This document shows, in pieces, positions 44,592 to 54,574 of a stretch of DNA of 64,000 nucleotides. How positions within the stretch are numbered: the stretch's first letter is position 1; every line of letters starts with the position of its first letter. The notes under the pieces were generated by a model, which was not told where the DNA came from, did not search any database, and was given only the letters and a program-made list of their open reading frames with translations. Origin of the DNA: Gambelia wislizenii (Eukaryota > Chordata > Lepidosauria > Squamata > Crotaphytidae); NCBI GenBank assembly GCA_030847615.1, contig JAUMIR010000003.1:336479756-336543755 (forward strand), in the 5' to 3' direction. The position numbers and the translations under genes were made by a program.

Positions 44592-44757
44592 AAGGAACTG
44601 AGGGGAATCAGGCGGGAGTGCCTTATAAAGGACCGTTAGGATGGGCAGAGTTACCGCCAAAAATGTATCAAAGCACATTCGGATTCCAGAAGGTTCCGAT
44701 GCTCTGCACAGGCACAGGAGTAACCCAGCTGTGTGATTCAGAGACCACGAAGAAGAT
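44592..44757. repeat. Right inverted terminal repeat of DIRS copy 1
   Basis: From AAGGAACTGAGGGGAATCAG to GAGACCACGAAGAAGAT. It closely matches the right terminus of copy 2 (51845-52020). TTACCGCCAAAAATGTATCA pairs with the left repeat. The last 34 bp are complementary to the right half of the internal complementary region. Confidence 0.85.
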
Positions 44758-45423
44758 TAGTACATACACTAGTAACCTCAAGGCTGGACTTCTGCAATGC
44801 ACTGTACCTTATCTCTGTACCAACTTCAGAAACTTCAATTAGTGCAAAACATGACATCCAGATTGGTTACTGGCACATCTAAGAGTGATCATAGTACACC
44901 TACATTAAAATCACTCCACTGGCTGCCAATTAGTTTCTGGGCAAGGTACAAAGTGTTGGTTGTTACCTTTAAAGCCCTCCATGATTTGGGTGCAGGTTAC
45001 CTACAGGAACTCCTTCCCCCCATGTAATCTGATCCATATGCTCAGGACTTCTGGGGGATATTTACTTCAATCAGCCAGGACCAGACTGGCAACTGTTAAC
45101 CAGAGGGCTTTTTCACCAGCTGCCCCTTAATTGTGGAATGAACTGCTGGAAGCGATTCAATAACTGGATACACCGTCTGCATTTAAAATAGCATTAAATG
45201 TCAACCTGTTCCAGCAGGTGTATCCAGATGTTTGATTAGTTTTTAAATTATCAATTGATTGCTTTTAATATGTATGCTTTTTTAGACCTTCTGACTGCGT
45301 ATTTTGGATCAGTGTTGGTGTTATGTGTCTATTTCTTGCTGTATTTTAATCTGTTGTTTCCTGTCTCAATCCATAGGGAAAGGCAGGTAAGAAATAAATA
45401 TTATTTCTTAAAATTATTATTAT
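44758..45423 (+). pseudogene. L2-type LINE, right part (ORF2 C-terminus and 3' tail)
   Basis: Begins with the duplicated 76 bp, then reads QKLQLVQNMTSRLVTGTSKS, LKSLHWLPISFWARYKVLVV and TFKALHDLGAGYLQELLPP, the classic end of L2 ORF2. A 3' UTR with AGGCAGGTAAGAAATAAATA and an ATT-rich end follows. Degenerate, continuing the copy at 30420. Confidence 0.8.
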
Positions 45424-45773
45424 GTTGCGGGTTTTCCCATTGTTCTCTAGTAATACTAGGCTCAGGGAGCGTAGTGTATGATAACATAAAACAGCTAGTG
45501 ATGAGGTCTCAGTGCACTCCCAAGAACAATGCTGATGCAGCAAATAACCAGAAATCAGAAACTATGCATTAATATTATTTAAGACTGTGTTTTGTGGGGG
45601 GAAGGGGGAATAAGCCAGAACATAAAGTACATGTTCTCCAAACAAACTTAGGGGAATTTTCCAGCGTGAGCAGTGTTCATTCCCTTCCCACAGTGATGAG
45701 CAACTGCGAACAGCAAGCATGACAGTCAGGGTAGCAAAGAACAAGAAGGAGGGAGAAGCAGGAAGAAGGACAT
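45424..45773. other. Unique sequence between L2 and DIRS copy 2
   Basis: No gene or recognised repeat. Confidence 0.4.
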
Positions 45774-45971
45774 GTTGCTTACCTGTAACCATAGATCTTC
45801 GAGTGGTCTTCTGTCAATTCACACAGTTGGGTTACTCCTGTGCCTGCGCAGAGCTTCGGAACCTTCTAGAAATACTAGGCAGACCATGCTCTGATACATT
45901 TTTGGCGGTAACTCCGCCCACTCTAACGGTCCCTTAAAAGGGCTTCCCGCTCAAATTCCCCTCAGTTCCTT
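45774..45971. repeat. Left inverted terminal repeat of DIRS copy 2
   Basis: Begins GTTGCTTACCTGTAACC and ends CCCCTCAGTTCCTT. From about 45816 it pairs with the right repeat over about 155 bp with few differences, including TTTTTGGCGGTAACTCCGCC. The first 53 bp are complementary to 46054-46106. Confidence 0.9.
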
Positions 45972-46053
45972 GAATGACGCCGCAACATGCAGCACCAGGA
46001 ACATTAAACATGTGTGTGTAATGCCACAGGACATAGAGGGGAGGATGGTCGGG

Positions 46054-46150
46054 TCTGTGTGAATTCACAGAAGACCACTCGAAGATCTATGGTTACAGGT
46101 AAGCAACCTGTCCATCTTCTTCGTGGTCTCTGTGAATCACACAGTTGGGT
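46054..46150. other. Internal complementary region of DIRS copy 2
   Basis: The first 53 bp (to 46106) are the reverse complement of the element's left end, 45774-45826. A 6-7 bp spacer follows, then 46114-46150 is the reverse complement of the right end, 51984-52020. This is the arrangement first described for DIRS-1, where the region is proposed to align the two cDNA ends for circle formation. The element therefore spells out its own termini internally. Confidence 0.9.
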
Positions 46151-46303
46151 GTAGACTGGCAAGCTTCACTTCAGGAGGTGGGTATGTCCTACACCCATGT
46201 ACCATACACATCAACCATTTGAGAATAACACAGTAAAAGCACAATACCAAGAAAAATGATCAAAGCATATATAACAACAGTGACTTGGCAACATGAAACT
46301 CAC

Positions 46304-47263
46304 TCATTGTATAGAAGATAACAACACAGCCTTCCCAAAGGCTGCCTCGTTCCTAGAACGAGAGTCCAGTCTATAATGGGAGATGAAGGTCAGAGGCGAT
46401 GACCAGGTTGCGGCTCTGCAAACGTCCTCTAGAGGCACTCCAGAGAGAAAAGCAGTCGAGGTGGAGACAGCTCTCGTAGAGTGTCCTCGAATCCGTGAAG
46501 GCAAGGGCTTCCTTGCAAGTTCATAGCAGAGCGCGATGGTCGAAATCACCCATTTCAACAACCTTTGTGGTGAGATGGGCTCGCCGAGCTTAGAGTCAGC
46601 GTAAGACACAAATAACTTGGATGATTTTCTATGAGACGCAGTTCGTTGGATATAGAAGGCCAAAGCCCGTCTGACATCCATGAGATGAAGGGTGCGCTCG
46701 AATTCATCCTTCAGGTCCTGCATCAGAGCAGGGAGAGCGATGGACTGGTTGAGATGGAAGCTGGAGACCACCTTCGGAAGGAAGGAGATGTCGGGACGGA
46801 GGACCACCTTGTGTTTATGAAAGATTGTGTAGGGCGGATCGGATCGTAGGGCGCAGATCTCACCAGCCCGACGCGCCGACGTGATCGCCACCAAGAAGGA
46901 TGTCTTCCAGGAGAGCAATCGGAGTTCAGTGGAAGCCATAGGCTCAAAGGGTCGACGGACCAGTTGGGAGAGTACCAATTCGAGGCTCCAAGCCGGGGTT
47001 GGTTCCATTACCGGAGAGTGAAGATTTGCAAAGCCCTTCAGAAATTTCTTCATCGTTTTATCCACAAAAGGAGAAGTAAGTCCCTTGTCTTGGAACTCAA
47101 CCGAGATGGCTGCCAAGTAGCCTTGGATGGAGGAGAGTGACAGGCCCTCTGAAGACAAATGAAGAAGAAATTCCAAGACTGTTGAAGTGGAGAACTTCTC
47201 CGGGATCGGATCCCGAGAAGCCAGAAATGTTTCATACCTTTTCCACTTGTACTGGTAAGACTT
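46304..47263 (-). CDS. DIRS copy 2 tyrosine recombinase (one nonsense codon upstream)
   Basis: Integrates the circular DNA form of the element. The open part has 319 codons and no ATG at its start; homology continues upstream of a TGA at 47264-47266 (VIDAARRPST before it, KSYQYKWKRYETF after it). Counting from a Leu codon at 47176, the SAM-like core-binding part is followed by the catalytic domain with RRAGEICALRSD (Arg102/103), His232 and Arg235 in GHSTRAVST, and nucleophile Tyr268 in FISHYRLDS. All four key residues are present, unlike copy 1. The frame ends shortly before the internal complementary region. Confidence 0.85.
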   Translation of the reverse strand, partial: KSYQYKWKRYETFLASRDPIPEKFSTSTVLEFLLHLSSEGLSLSSIQGYLAAISVEFQDKGLTSPFVDKTMKKFLKGFANLHSPVMEPTPAWSLELVLSQLVRRPFEPMASTELRLLSWKTSFLVAITSARRAGEICALRSDPPYTIFHKHKVVLRPDISFLPKVVSSFHLNQSIALPALMQDLKDEFERTLHLMDVRRALAFYIQRTASHRKSSKLFVSYADSKLGEPISPQRLLKWVISTIALCYELARKPLPSRIRGHSTRAVSTSTAFLSGVPLEDVCRAATWSSPLTFISHYRLDSRSRNEAAFGKAVLLSSIQ

Positions 47264-47376
47264 TCAGGTTGAAGGCCGGCGCGCAGCGTCGATAACTGTC
47301 TGGACATCGGGATGAAGAGGTGTGGGACATCTCGGTGCCGACAAGGAGCCCGAAGGCATCGAGCCCGAAGGAAGAG

Positions 47377-49195
47377 TTATGGAGTCAACCTCCAAGCTGT
47401 CAGGTTCAGAGTGTTCAAGTCGGGATGCCTGACCTTGCCGCCTTGGATGGTCAGTAGGTCTGGGCGAGGCGGGAGGCGGATGAAACGATGATCCGACATC
47501 CGAAGAAGGGTCGCAAACCATGATTGTCGAGGCCACCATGGAGCAATGAGGATTGCGTTTGCCCTGTCCCGGTGAAGCTTGGCGATTACCCTTGTCAGTA
47601 GTGGGAACGGAGGAAAGAGGTACAGTAGCGGTCCCGACCAATGGAACAGGAATGCGTCCCCTCTCGAGCCCGGACCTCGGTGTCTTGAGCAGAACTGACG
47701 GCACTGGGCGTTCTCTGGAGACGCGAAGAGATCCACCTGAGGAAACCCCCAGGTCCGGAAAAGGTCCAGGGCAACCGACCTGTGCAGGCGCCATTCGTGG
47801 ATGGAAAGGCTGGAACGGCTGAGTCCATCTGCTAGGGTGTTCTCCTCGCCAGGAAGATGGATGGATTGAAGAAGAATCTTCCTCTCGACGCACCAGTCCC
47901 ATGTGTCCAGTGTAAGTTGAAGGAGTTGCGGGGACCTCGTGCCTCCCTGTTTGTTCAGATAGTACATGACAGAAGTGTTGTCTGTCAGTACCAGTACCGT
48001 CTTTCCTCGCACCATGGATTCAGTACATGACAGAAGTGTTGTCTGTCAGTACCAGTACCGTCTTTCCTCGCACCATGGATTCGAAAGCCCTCAGCGCTTT
48101 CTGCACAGCGAGGAGTTCGAGGAAATTGATGTGAAGGGCTCGCTCCTCGGCGGTCCAGGATCCTCAGATCTCGTAAGAGTCGAAGTGCGCCCCCCATCCC
48201 AGCATCGAAGCGTCTGTTGTCAAAGAGACGTCCGGCTGTGGAAGGTTGAAGGGCATGCCCGACAAGACGTTGTCTGGTACCAGCCACCAGTCCAGAGACC
48301 GTTGAATTGCCCTCGGCATCGTGAGCATCTTGTGTGGAGAATCGTGGAGAGGATTGAACACCTGCAAGAACCAGTGCTGGAGTGGCCGAAACCGTAGTCT
48401 GGCAAGTTGAGTTACATATGTTGTAGCTGCCATGTGTCCCAGAAGTACTTGGATTGAGTGGGCTGGAAGCCTTCGGGATCGACGACAAGCATGAATTAGG
48501 GAGCGCAGGTTGTCGAAGCGGTTCTCGGGCAAGTATGCTGCTGCAGTAGGAGAGTCGAGGCGTGCTCCAATGAATTGGATAGCTGGAGTCGGCAGGAGCT
48601 GAGACTTTTCGATGTTGACAACAAGTCCCAGGTAGTCTAAGACATCTAGGGTGAGGCCAACATCGAGTTCTAGCTGACGTCGAGATTGGGCTACGATCAG
48701 CCAGTCGTCGATGCACGGGAAGACCTCCACTCCCTGTTGTCGTAGAAAGGCTGCCACTACCGCCATGCATTTCGTGAAGACGCGAGGAGCGGTGGAAAGA
48801 CCGAATGGAAGAACTCTGAACTGGAACGCTTCGGTCCCGACTTGGAAGGCGAGAAAGCACCTGTGATCCTGATGAATCCTGATATGGAAGTAAGCGTCCT
48901 TCAGATCTATAGATGCAAACCAGTCGTCCCGCCTGAGGAGGGGGAGGATCGATGCCAGGGTCACCATCCGGAATTTCTGTGGAGATATGTACTCGTTCAC
49001 TCCCCGGAGGTCGAGGATCGGGCGCAGACCGCCGTCTTTCTTGGTCACCAGGAAGTACCTCGAAAAGAAGCAGAGGTGATGAAGGTCGGGGTAGACAGGT
49101 TCGATAGCCCCCTTCTGCAACAGAGATTCCACCTCTTCGAGGAGGGGAGGGCGGTGTTGATCGAATCCGTCCCGTCGGGGGCAAAGTGTCGAACT
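47377..49195 (-). pseudogene. DIRS copy 2 RT-RNase H, broken
   Basis: The N-terminal piece (49132 down to 48164) contains GAIEPVYPDLHH, LVTKKDGGLRPILDLRGVNE, SIDLKDAYFHI (RT motif A) and CIDDWLIV (catalytic box). It stops at a TGA at 48163-48165 in the sequence SYEI-stop-GSW; copy 1 has KIRGSW there, so a CGA to TGA change is likely. The RNase H part (48015 to 47377) holds LVLTDNTSVMYYLNKQGG and LPGEENTLADGLSR. Between them a perfect 61-bp tandem duplication shifts the frame. A further shift near 49170 separates the upstream GYWIEFDTLPP block. Confidence 0.88.
47961..48082. repeat. Perfect 61-bp tandem duplication in DIRS copy 2 pol
   Basis: Two identical 61-bp units, 47961-48021 and 48022-48082, starting AGTACATGACAGAAGTGTTG. 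Copy 1 has one unit. As 61 is not a multiple of three, it breaks the RNase H reading frame. Confidence 0.95.
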
Positions 49196-49340
49196 CTATC
49201 CAATAGCCTGTTTGGATGATTTGAAGCACCCATCGATCGGACGTGATGGAGGCCCAGGCATGATGAAAGTTGGACAGTCGATCCCCGAAGAGAGGTGTCT
49301 AGGAAGAAACAGAAAAATCATGAAAATGGAAAGGAGAGGA

Positions 49341-51603
49341 TTAGAACTTCTTGTGGCCCTGATCCCAGGACCGTTGTCTGGGCTGCTGCCGGTGCCTGGA
49401 TCCCGAGCCTTGGCTCCTCACCGAAGGGGCTGGAGAGGCAGAAGGAGCGAACCGGGATCGTCGATAACCTTGGCTTGAGTACCCCCGTCGGAACTGTTGG
49501 CCATAAGATGGAACTTGCCAGGAATACCTTCCTCTAGGTCGGTACTGGCTGGTGGAGGCAGAGCCCATACCGTATTTCCTGGCAGTGGTCCGCATCTTTT
49601 GTGTGAACTCCAACTTGTCATCGGTTCCGCCGTTAAACAAACCCGACTCATCAAATGGGAGATCCTCGATGGTGGCCGATGCCCACGGGGTAAGGCCCCG
49701 ATGAACGCAGCCACGCATGTCGACGTAGGGCTACGGATCCGGCGATGGTCTTGGCCGCGCAGTCTGCTACGTGTCGAGCCAAATTCATCTAAAGCCCTGC
49801 TAGCGCCTGCGCCTCAGACAGGATGGCCTCCGCCATCCGGCGTCGTTCTTCGGGGAGGTCTTTAATTAATGGGACCATCCTGTCCCATAGGACCTGTTGA
49901 TAGGCGCCCATGCAGGCCGAGTAGTTGGCTACCCTGAAACTCAAGCCCGCAGCAGTGTAGATCTTCTTACCCACAATGTCCAGTTTCCTGCCCTCGGGAT
50001 CAGGTGGGGAAGACAGAGGTCGGCGCTGCTTCTTATTTTGGGCCACCTCGACAACCACTGAGTTCGGTTTCGGGTGGGTCTGCAACCAGGTAGCGTGCTC
50101 GCCTCCCACACGGTACAGTCGGTCGATCTTTTTAGACGTGGGCTGTATCGAGGAGGGGTTCTCCCATGACTCCTGTGCCAGCTTCAACAAGGAGGGCAAC
50201 ACTGGAATAGCGGTCGACGGGGGCGCCTTGGATTGGATCCTCTGAAAGATGGGATCGAGAGGCTCGGCCGGCTTATCCTCCGTCTTCAGGTCCAGAGCAT
50301 GCGACATCCTCAACATCTGCTCCGCAAAGGCTCTGATATCGTCAGTGGGGGAGCTGGAGTCATCATCTATGAGCTCTTCCCTCGGGGATGGGAGATATGG
50401 TCGGTACATATCCCACGAACCCGTTGACGAGGAAGAGGATTCGCTGGGAGATCGATCTCTAGGCCGTTCCGGCATTGGGGAGCGAGGCTCCGGAGTCGGA
50501 GGCGTACGCGGGAGTGGTCGATGCTCGAAGGGAGAGACTTGTACCGTGGCATCTCGGTGTGAAGATGCTCTCCAAAATATAGGGGAGCACGACCGACCCC
50601 TCGGAGGTAGAGGCCTGGAGGATCTGATCAATTCCCCCCTTGGGGTGAAGACTTGCGACCCCGATGGGGAACCCAGCTCGGCTCTGCATACGGAGCGGGC
50701 GAATTCGTAGGCAGAATACGCCGGGATATCACCGGTGATGGAATGGACAGGGCTCGTCGATGGATCCCGTGGCTCGATTACAGACACCTCCACATCAGGG
50801 GAACGGTGTCTCAAGAGCTGGTCTCGAGAGACAACTAGGGCTGGAGAGGAGTGCAGTCGTCCAACCGGCGGCACGACATCGACAGCTGGAGAGAGCTCCA
50901 CAGTCACCACCTCCAGATCTGTCTGCGGAGGTAGTGGGCGACGGGATTCAGCATCCAGTGCAGACGGTGGTGGATGGAGAAACTCCTCACCCTGCTCCTT
51001 CTGATCTCGAGGGGGGATGCATGGAGCAGGACGCTCTGCCGTCTTGGCCTTTTTCTCCTTCTCCTTTTTATCCCCAGCGTGCTTGGAGGTGTGCTTTTCC
51101 TTCTTCTTCTTCTTCGCTGGCTCCGAAGAAACAGCAGCAGAAGTGGATGGAGCAGGTTCAGGCTCCTTGGGTATCGAAGGAATAGGCTCCTTAGCTTTGG
51201 CCGACCGGTCCCAAGCCAAATCCGAGGGTTGATGTCGATGGGCAGAGTGCACAGCCTCAGGATCCGACGCGGTCGAACGACGTCGAGAAGGGCTACGGGA
51301 CCGACGGCATTTGCGATCTGCGGAAGGCGGAGATCGAGACCGGCCCCGGCTTCGAGGTTCGGATGGAGGAGCAGACACAGAAGTTGGCTGCGTAGTCGGA
51401 ACCAGGGCCTTTTCGTAGAGGAAGGACTTGAGGCGTGAAAGTCTTTGCTTCCTAGCCTGCGGTGTAAAGGCCCGGCAGTGGATACACGAATCCACATTAT
51501 GGGATTCCCCCAAGCAAATTAAACAACGGGAGTGGCCATCTGCACTTGGGAGCCTGGCCTGACATACCACACAACGCTTAAAGGCCCCTTTGGTGGACAT
51601 CAT
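49341..51603 (-). pseudogene. DIRS copy 2 gag-like protein, nearly intact
   Basis: Starts at ATG 51603 and is open for 604 codons to a TAG at 49789. N-terminus: a Cys/His cluster with C11-x2-C14, H24, C27-x2-C30, H35, C40-x2-C43, followed by HCRAFTPQARKQRLSRLKSF. The middle is Ser/Arg/Pro-rich (RSRGRSRSPPS) with a Lys-rich patch. The C-terminal third is the conserved part: KIDRLYRVGGEHATWLQTHP, YSACMGAYQQVLWDRMVPLI. Copy 1 reads through at the TAG with two Gln codons, so the stop is a mutation. Homology continues past it (MNLARHVADC) and, after a shift near 49720, as SATIEDLPFDESGLFNGG to about 49341. Its expected role is forming the particle and binding RNA. Confidence 0.85.
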
Positions 51604-51844
51604 AAATCAGAATTGTCAGCACAGTCCGGGTCAAAACACGAAGTCAGAGCGGTGACAAACCGAGGGAGCAAGCCAAAACCGTAGTCAAAGAGCCAAAGGA
51701 GTGAGTCGAAAGCCAGAAATCAGAGTCAAATGCCAAATCAGGGGGGGTAGAGATAACCGTTGTCAGAGTCGAAAGCCAAGTCAAAACCGTTAAATTCACT
51801 AAAGCACTAGCGCACAGAGGTTCCTTAGCTGCTAACGCGGCGGA

Positions 51845-52020
51845 AAGGAACTGAGGAGAATTTGAGCGGGAAGCCCTTTTAAGGGACCGTTAGAGTGGGC
51901 GGAGTTACCGCCAAAAATGTATCAGAGCATGTTCTGCCTAGCATTTCTAGAAGGTTCCGAAGCTCTGCGCAGGCGCAGGAGTAACCCAACTGTGTGATTC
52001 ACAGAGACCACGAAGAAGAT
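51845..52020. repeat. Right inverted terminal repeat of DIRS copy 2
   Basis: From AAGGAACTGAGGAGAATTTG to CAGAGACCACGAAGAAGAT. Pairs with 45816-45971. The last 37 bp are complementary to 46114-46150. Confidence 0.9.
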
Positions 52021-52051
52021 CTCTGTAGCACAACACCTTAGGGTATTATTA

Positions 52052-52276
52052 CAGTGGGCCCTTGGTATCCACTGGGGTTTGGTTCCAGGACCCCTCATGG
52101 ATACCAAAACCTGTGAATGCTCAAGACCCATTATATACAATGGCATAATAAAATGGCATCCCTTATATAAAATGGAAAAGTCAAGGTTTGCTTTTTGGAA
52201 TTTCTATTTTATTTTATTTTATTCGAGTATTTTCAGGCTGCGGATGGTTGAATCCATGGATACAGAGGACCGACTA
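52052..52276. mobile_element. Tc1/mariner (pogo/Tigger-like) MITE, family C copy 3
   Basis: 225 bp flanked by TA at 52050-52051 and 52277-52278. Starts CAGTGGGCCCTTGGTATCC and ends GAGGACCGACTA, the last base differing from the expected G. It contains CCTTATATAAAATGG and a TTTTA run. It lies only 30 bp outside DIRS copy 2. Confidence 0.8.
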
Positions 52277-52279
52277 TAC

Positions 52280-54515
52280 ACACAGGAAGGGAGCTGCAGA
52301 GTTTGTGAGAGAGAGTGAAGGAGTGGTTTGAAATGAGGGAGAAAGGAGAACAAGAGACTTGTGAGGGAGTGGTAGGCATGGAGGTGAAAGGAGAGGGAGA
52401 TAGGAGTTTGGGAAGAGTATGTGTGTGTATGTTGTGGAGAAAAAAAGCAAAAAAGATTGAACAATGAACAGAAAAAATACTGTATACTATTAACACAATA
52501 TACAGTCAAGCAGCTCAATATACTAAAAAGAGTAAGCAAAAACAAAAGAGGTAGATGGAGGAAAAAGGTCATAAGAAACTGACAGTAATAGTAATGACAG
52601 ATATTGCCAAAATTACAGGGAAAGGAAGAGCTGAGGATTCTAAGAGAGCACCAGAGGAGAAAACTGGGGAGAGGAGGCGGGTTCATAGGTGTAACATGTC
52701 ATAAAATCAGGGATCATTTTGTAGGTATATAATTTTCAAAATTTTAGCAAGTGTATTTTGGGCCACAAATAGAGAATAGTATACCCTCCCCTCACCAGGA
52801 ATAAAACTATTTTGACTATTATTAAATTACATTGTTACCTGGGGGGGGCAGGGGTTAAAGAAGGTTTCAGTGCAATGTTTATTATCCTAAATATAGTCTA
52901 CACCTTCTGTGCAAATGGGAATTAAAAATACTATGGACCCAGTTACGTGAGTGTATATTTATTAATTCCAACATCAGGAGTTTTAATAAGGACAGAGGGA
53001 CACATGGGTCTTTTATTTATTTTACTACATGCCCAGAAGACTATGATTCTTGGAAATAAAAAGATTTAAATGGCAAATTAAATGTTTCATCTAGCCTTCC
53101 AGGTACTGCAGCTCTTCTTCAAAACATTAAGAAAGAGGCTGGGAGGCCATCATTATTTGCTCTTGGACTGAAGAATGTGCTACTCTGGTATGTATATGCA
53201 AAAGGACTAATACTTCTAGCCAGAAAGGGGAAAGAGCTTCAGGCGAAGTGCAACATTTGCCATCACCCAATCCATTTCTGCAGACATAAGTCCCTTAGTC
53301 AATATGAAGCAATATTTTAAGATAAGCCTTTCTCAAAGTGGCAATTTTTGTAATGTTTTTTTTAAAAAAATCATATTACAAAGAACCTGCTAGGTGTTTT
53401 GAATGTGCTGTGAATGTGAAATCCATTTCTTCCAATTTTGTCTCAGGGTTTCCTTATTTTCTTCTTCTCTTTTTCAGAACGGACATCCTGAGAAATGAAG
53501 GTCATTGGAGGAAAAAGGAAAACGATAAAAAAGCCTGACTAGCAGCAGATTCATGTCCCCCGCCTCACAAGGAAGCAGCAAATATTGAGCAGTACTCATA
53601 ATAGTAACTATGGGATTATCTGTTACTCGAAAATATGTCTGACTGAAAATAAGAAAATTGTTATTGTCACTATTTCTTTTTAAAATATATATTATTCAAT
53701 CATCCAAGGGAGATTCTAATCTTTATCTTGGGGTATCTGCGGATGGGTGAGTAGGGACTGCTTTTTAGTTTATATTTATAAAGGTTTTTGTGCAGTACTG
53801 TTGATAGTAGAGTGATGGTCTAGGTACTGTTGACAGAAGTGAGGTGGGGCAAATTTGGCTTATTGGTTATATTTATAGATAAAACCTTTATTTCTTCTGG
53901 CTTTCCTGTGTGCGTTTCTTCTTAACTTGACTCATTTCCTTTCAGTGGGTAGGTGGGTGAGAAATGGCCTTTTCCAAAATTCATGCAGCTATTTCCTTAT
54001 TTCCTGAGCTAAATACAATGGAGAGAGAGGGTGGGGATAAAATCATGGATGGGATTTTTCACCATCACTCAGGAAATGTTTTTAGTGCAGTAACGTAATC
54101 TAAATGTAATAGTAGATTTAAATGAATGGAATTAAAACAAACATACCACTTTCAACATAAACATAACACACAGGGTTTTCAGGGTTTTAGTGTAAATGTA
54201 GCATAGCAGCACTCTTTCATTAACTGATTCTCTGGAAATAACCATGCAGTAAGCCCTCCCACATGATCAAGCTGCTGTGAGATAACAAAATCAATGAGGA
54301 ATGGAACTACAAGAGAATAGCAACCCCACCCTTACCAAGAAAGGTTACCCTGTACCACAATGAAAGCAAATCTGGAGTACACCAGGTACTGCACAAAACA
54401 AAACAAAAAAATTGTAACACTTCCTTCTTTCATTTCTAGCATAGGCAGATGTCATGCACAAGCTGTCCTTCAGATCTGGTAGTGGCTTCCTGGAAGTGAG
54501 ATGGGTTTTTAGTAC
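52280..54515. other. Unique intronic sequence
   Basis: No recognised repeat or gene. A plus-strand acceptor-like TTCTTCTCTTTTTCAG at 53460-53476 has no coding exon attached. Frames up to 155 codons on the minus strand are low-complexity (Ser/Leu/Phe-rich). Confidence 0.5.
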
Positions 54516-54574
54516 CTGTGACAGCAGCATGGTCTCCTCCTTTACATCTTCAATGGCATCATTTAAAGCGAAAG
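54516..54574 (-). CDS. Host gene exon (59 nt), most upstream exon seen
   Basis: A minus-strand internal exon with a strong acceptor (TTTTTTTCCCTTCTCATTTTCCAG shortened: a 24-base pyrimidine-rich run ending CAG) and donor CAG|GTACTAAAA. Two bases finish a codon begun upstream; the frame then reads FALNDAIEDVKEETMLLSQ and ends in phase 0. The next exon found, 17345-17384, begins in phase 0 in the same strand. The peptide is acidic and helical, fitting a coiled coil with the following exons. Upstream exons, the start codon and the identity of the gene lie outside the window or were not found. Confidence 0.75.

Larger units (their letters stand above)
31829..44757 (-). mobile_element. DIRS-type retrotransposon copy 1 (minus strand), split by L1 copy 2
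   Basis: The DIRS part is 31829-37327 plus 44512-44757, about 5.7 kb, coding on the minus strand in the order gag, RT-RNase H, tyrosine recombinase, then the internal complementary region. The right inverted terminal repeat (44592-44757) is complete; the left one lacks about 117 bp of its outer end compared with copy 2. The gag, pol and recombinase frames are all broken. A full-length L1 with a target-site duplication sits in the leader upstream of gag. Sequence is close to copy 2 at 45774 throughout. Confidence 0.88.
45774..52020 (-). mobile_element. DIRS-type retrotransposon copy 2 (minus strand), structurally complete
   Basis: 6247 bp with both inverted terminal repeats (45774-45971 and 51845-52020), an internal complementary region (46054-46150) and minus-strand genes in the order gag, RT-RNase H, tyrosine recombinase. 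No target-site duplication is visible, as expected because DIRS elements integrate through a recombinase. Gag has a nonsense codon and a shift, pol a nonsense codon, a frameshift and a 61-bp tandem duplication, and the recombinase a nonsense codon near its N-terminus, so it is not autonomous, though it looks recent. Confidence 0.92.

Noticed and set aside
47985..49229. 414-codon minus-strand frame
   Set aside because: Mostly a shadow of DIRS copy 2 pol; only its first residues (GYWIEFDTLPP) belong to the real protein, before a frameshift.
31829..52020. LTR retrotransposon or endogenous retrovirus
   Set aside because: Terminal repeats are inverted, a tyrosine recombinase replaces the DDE integrase and an internal complementary region is present, so both copies are DIRS type.
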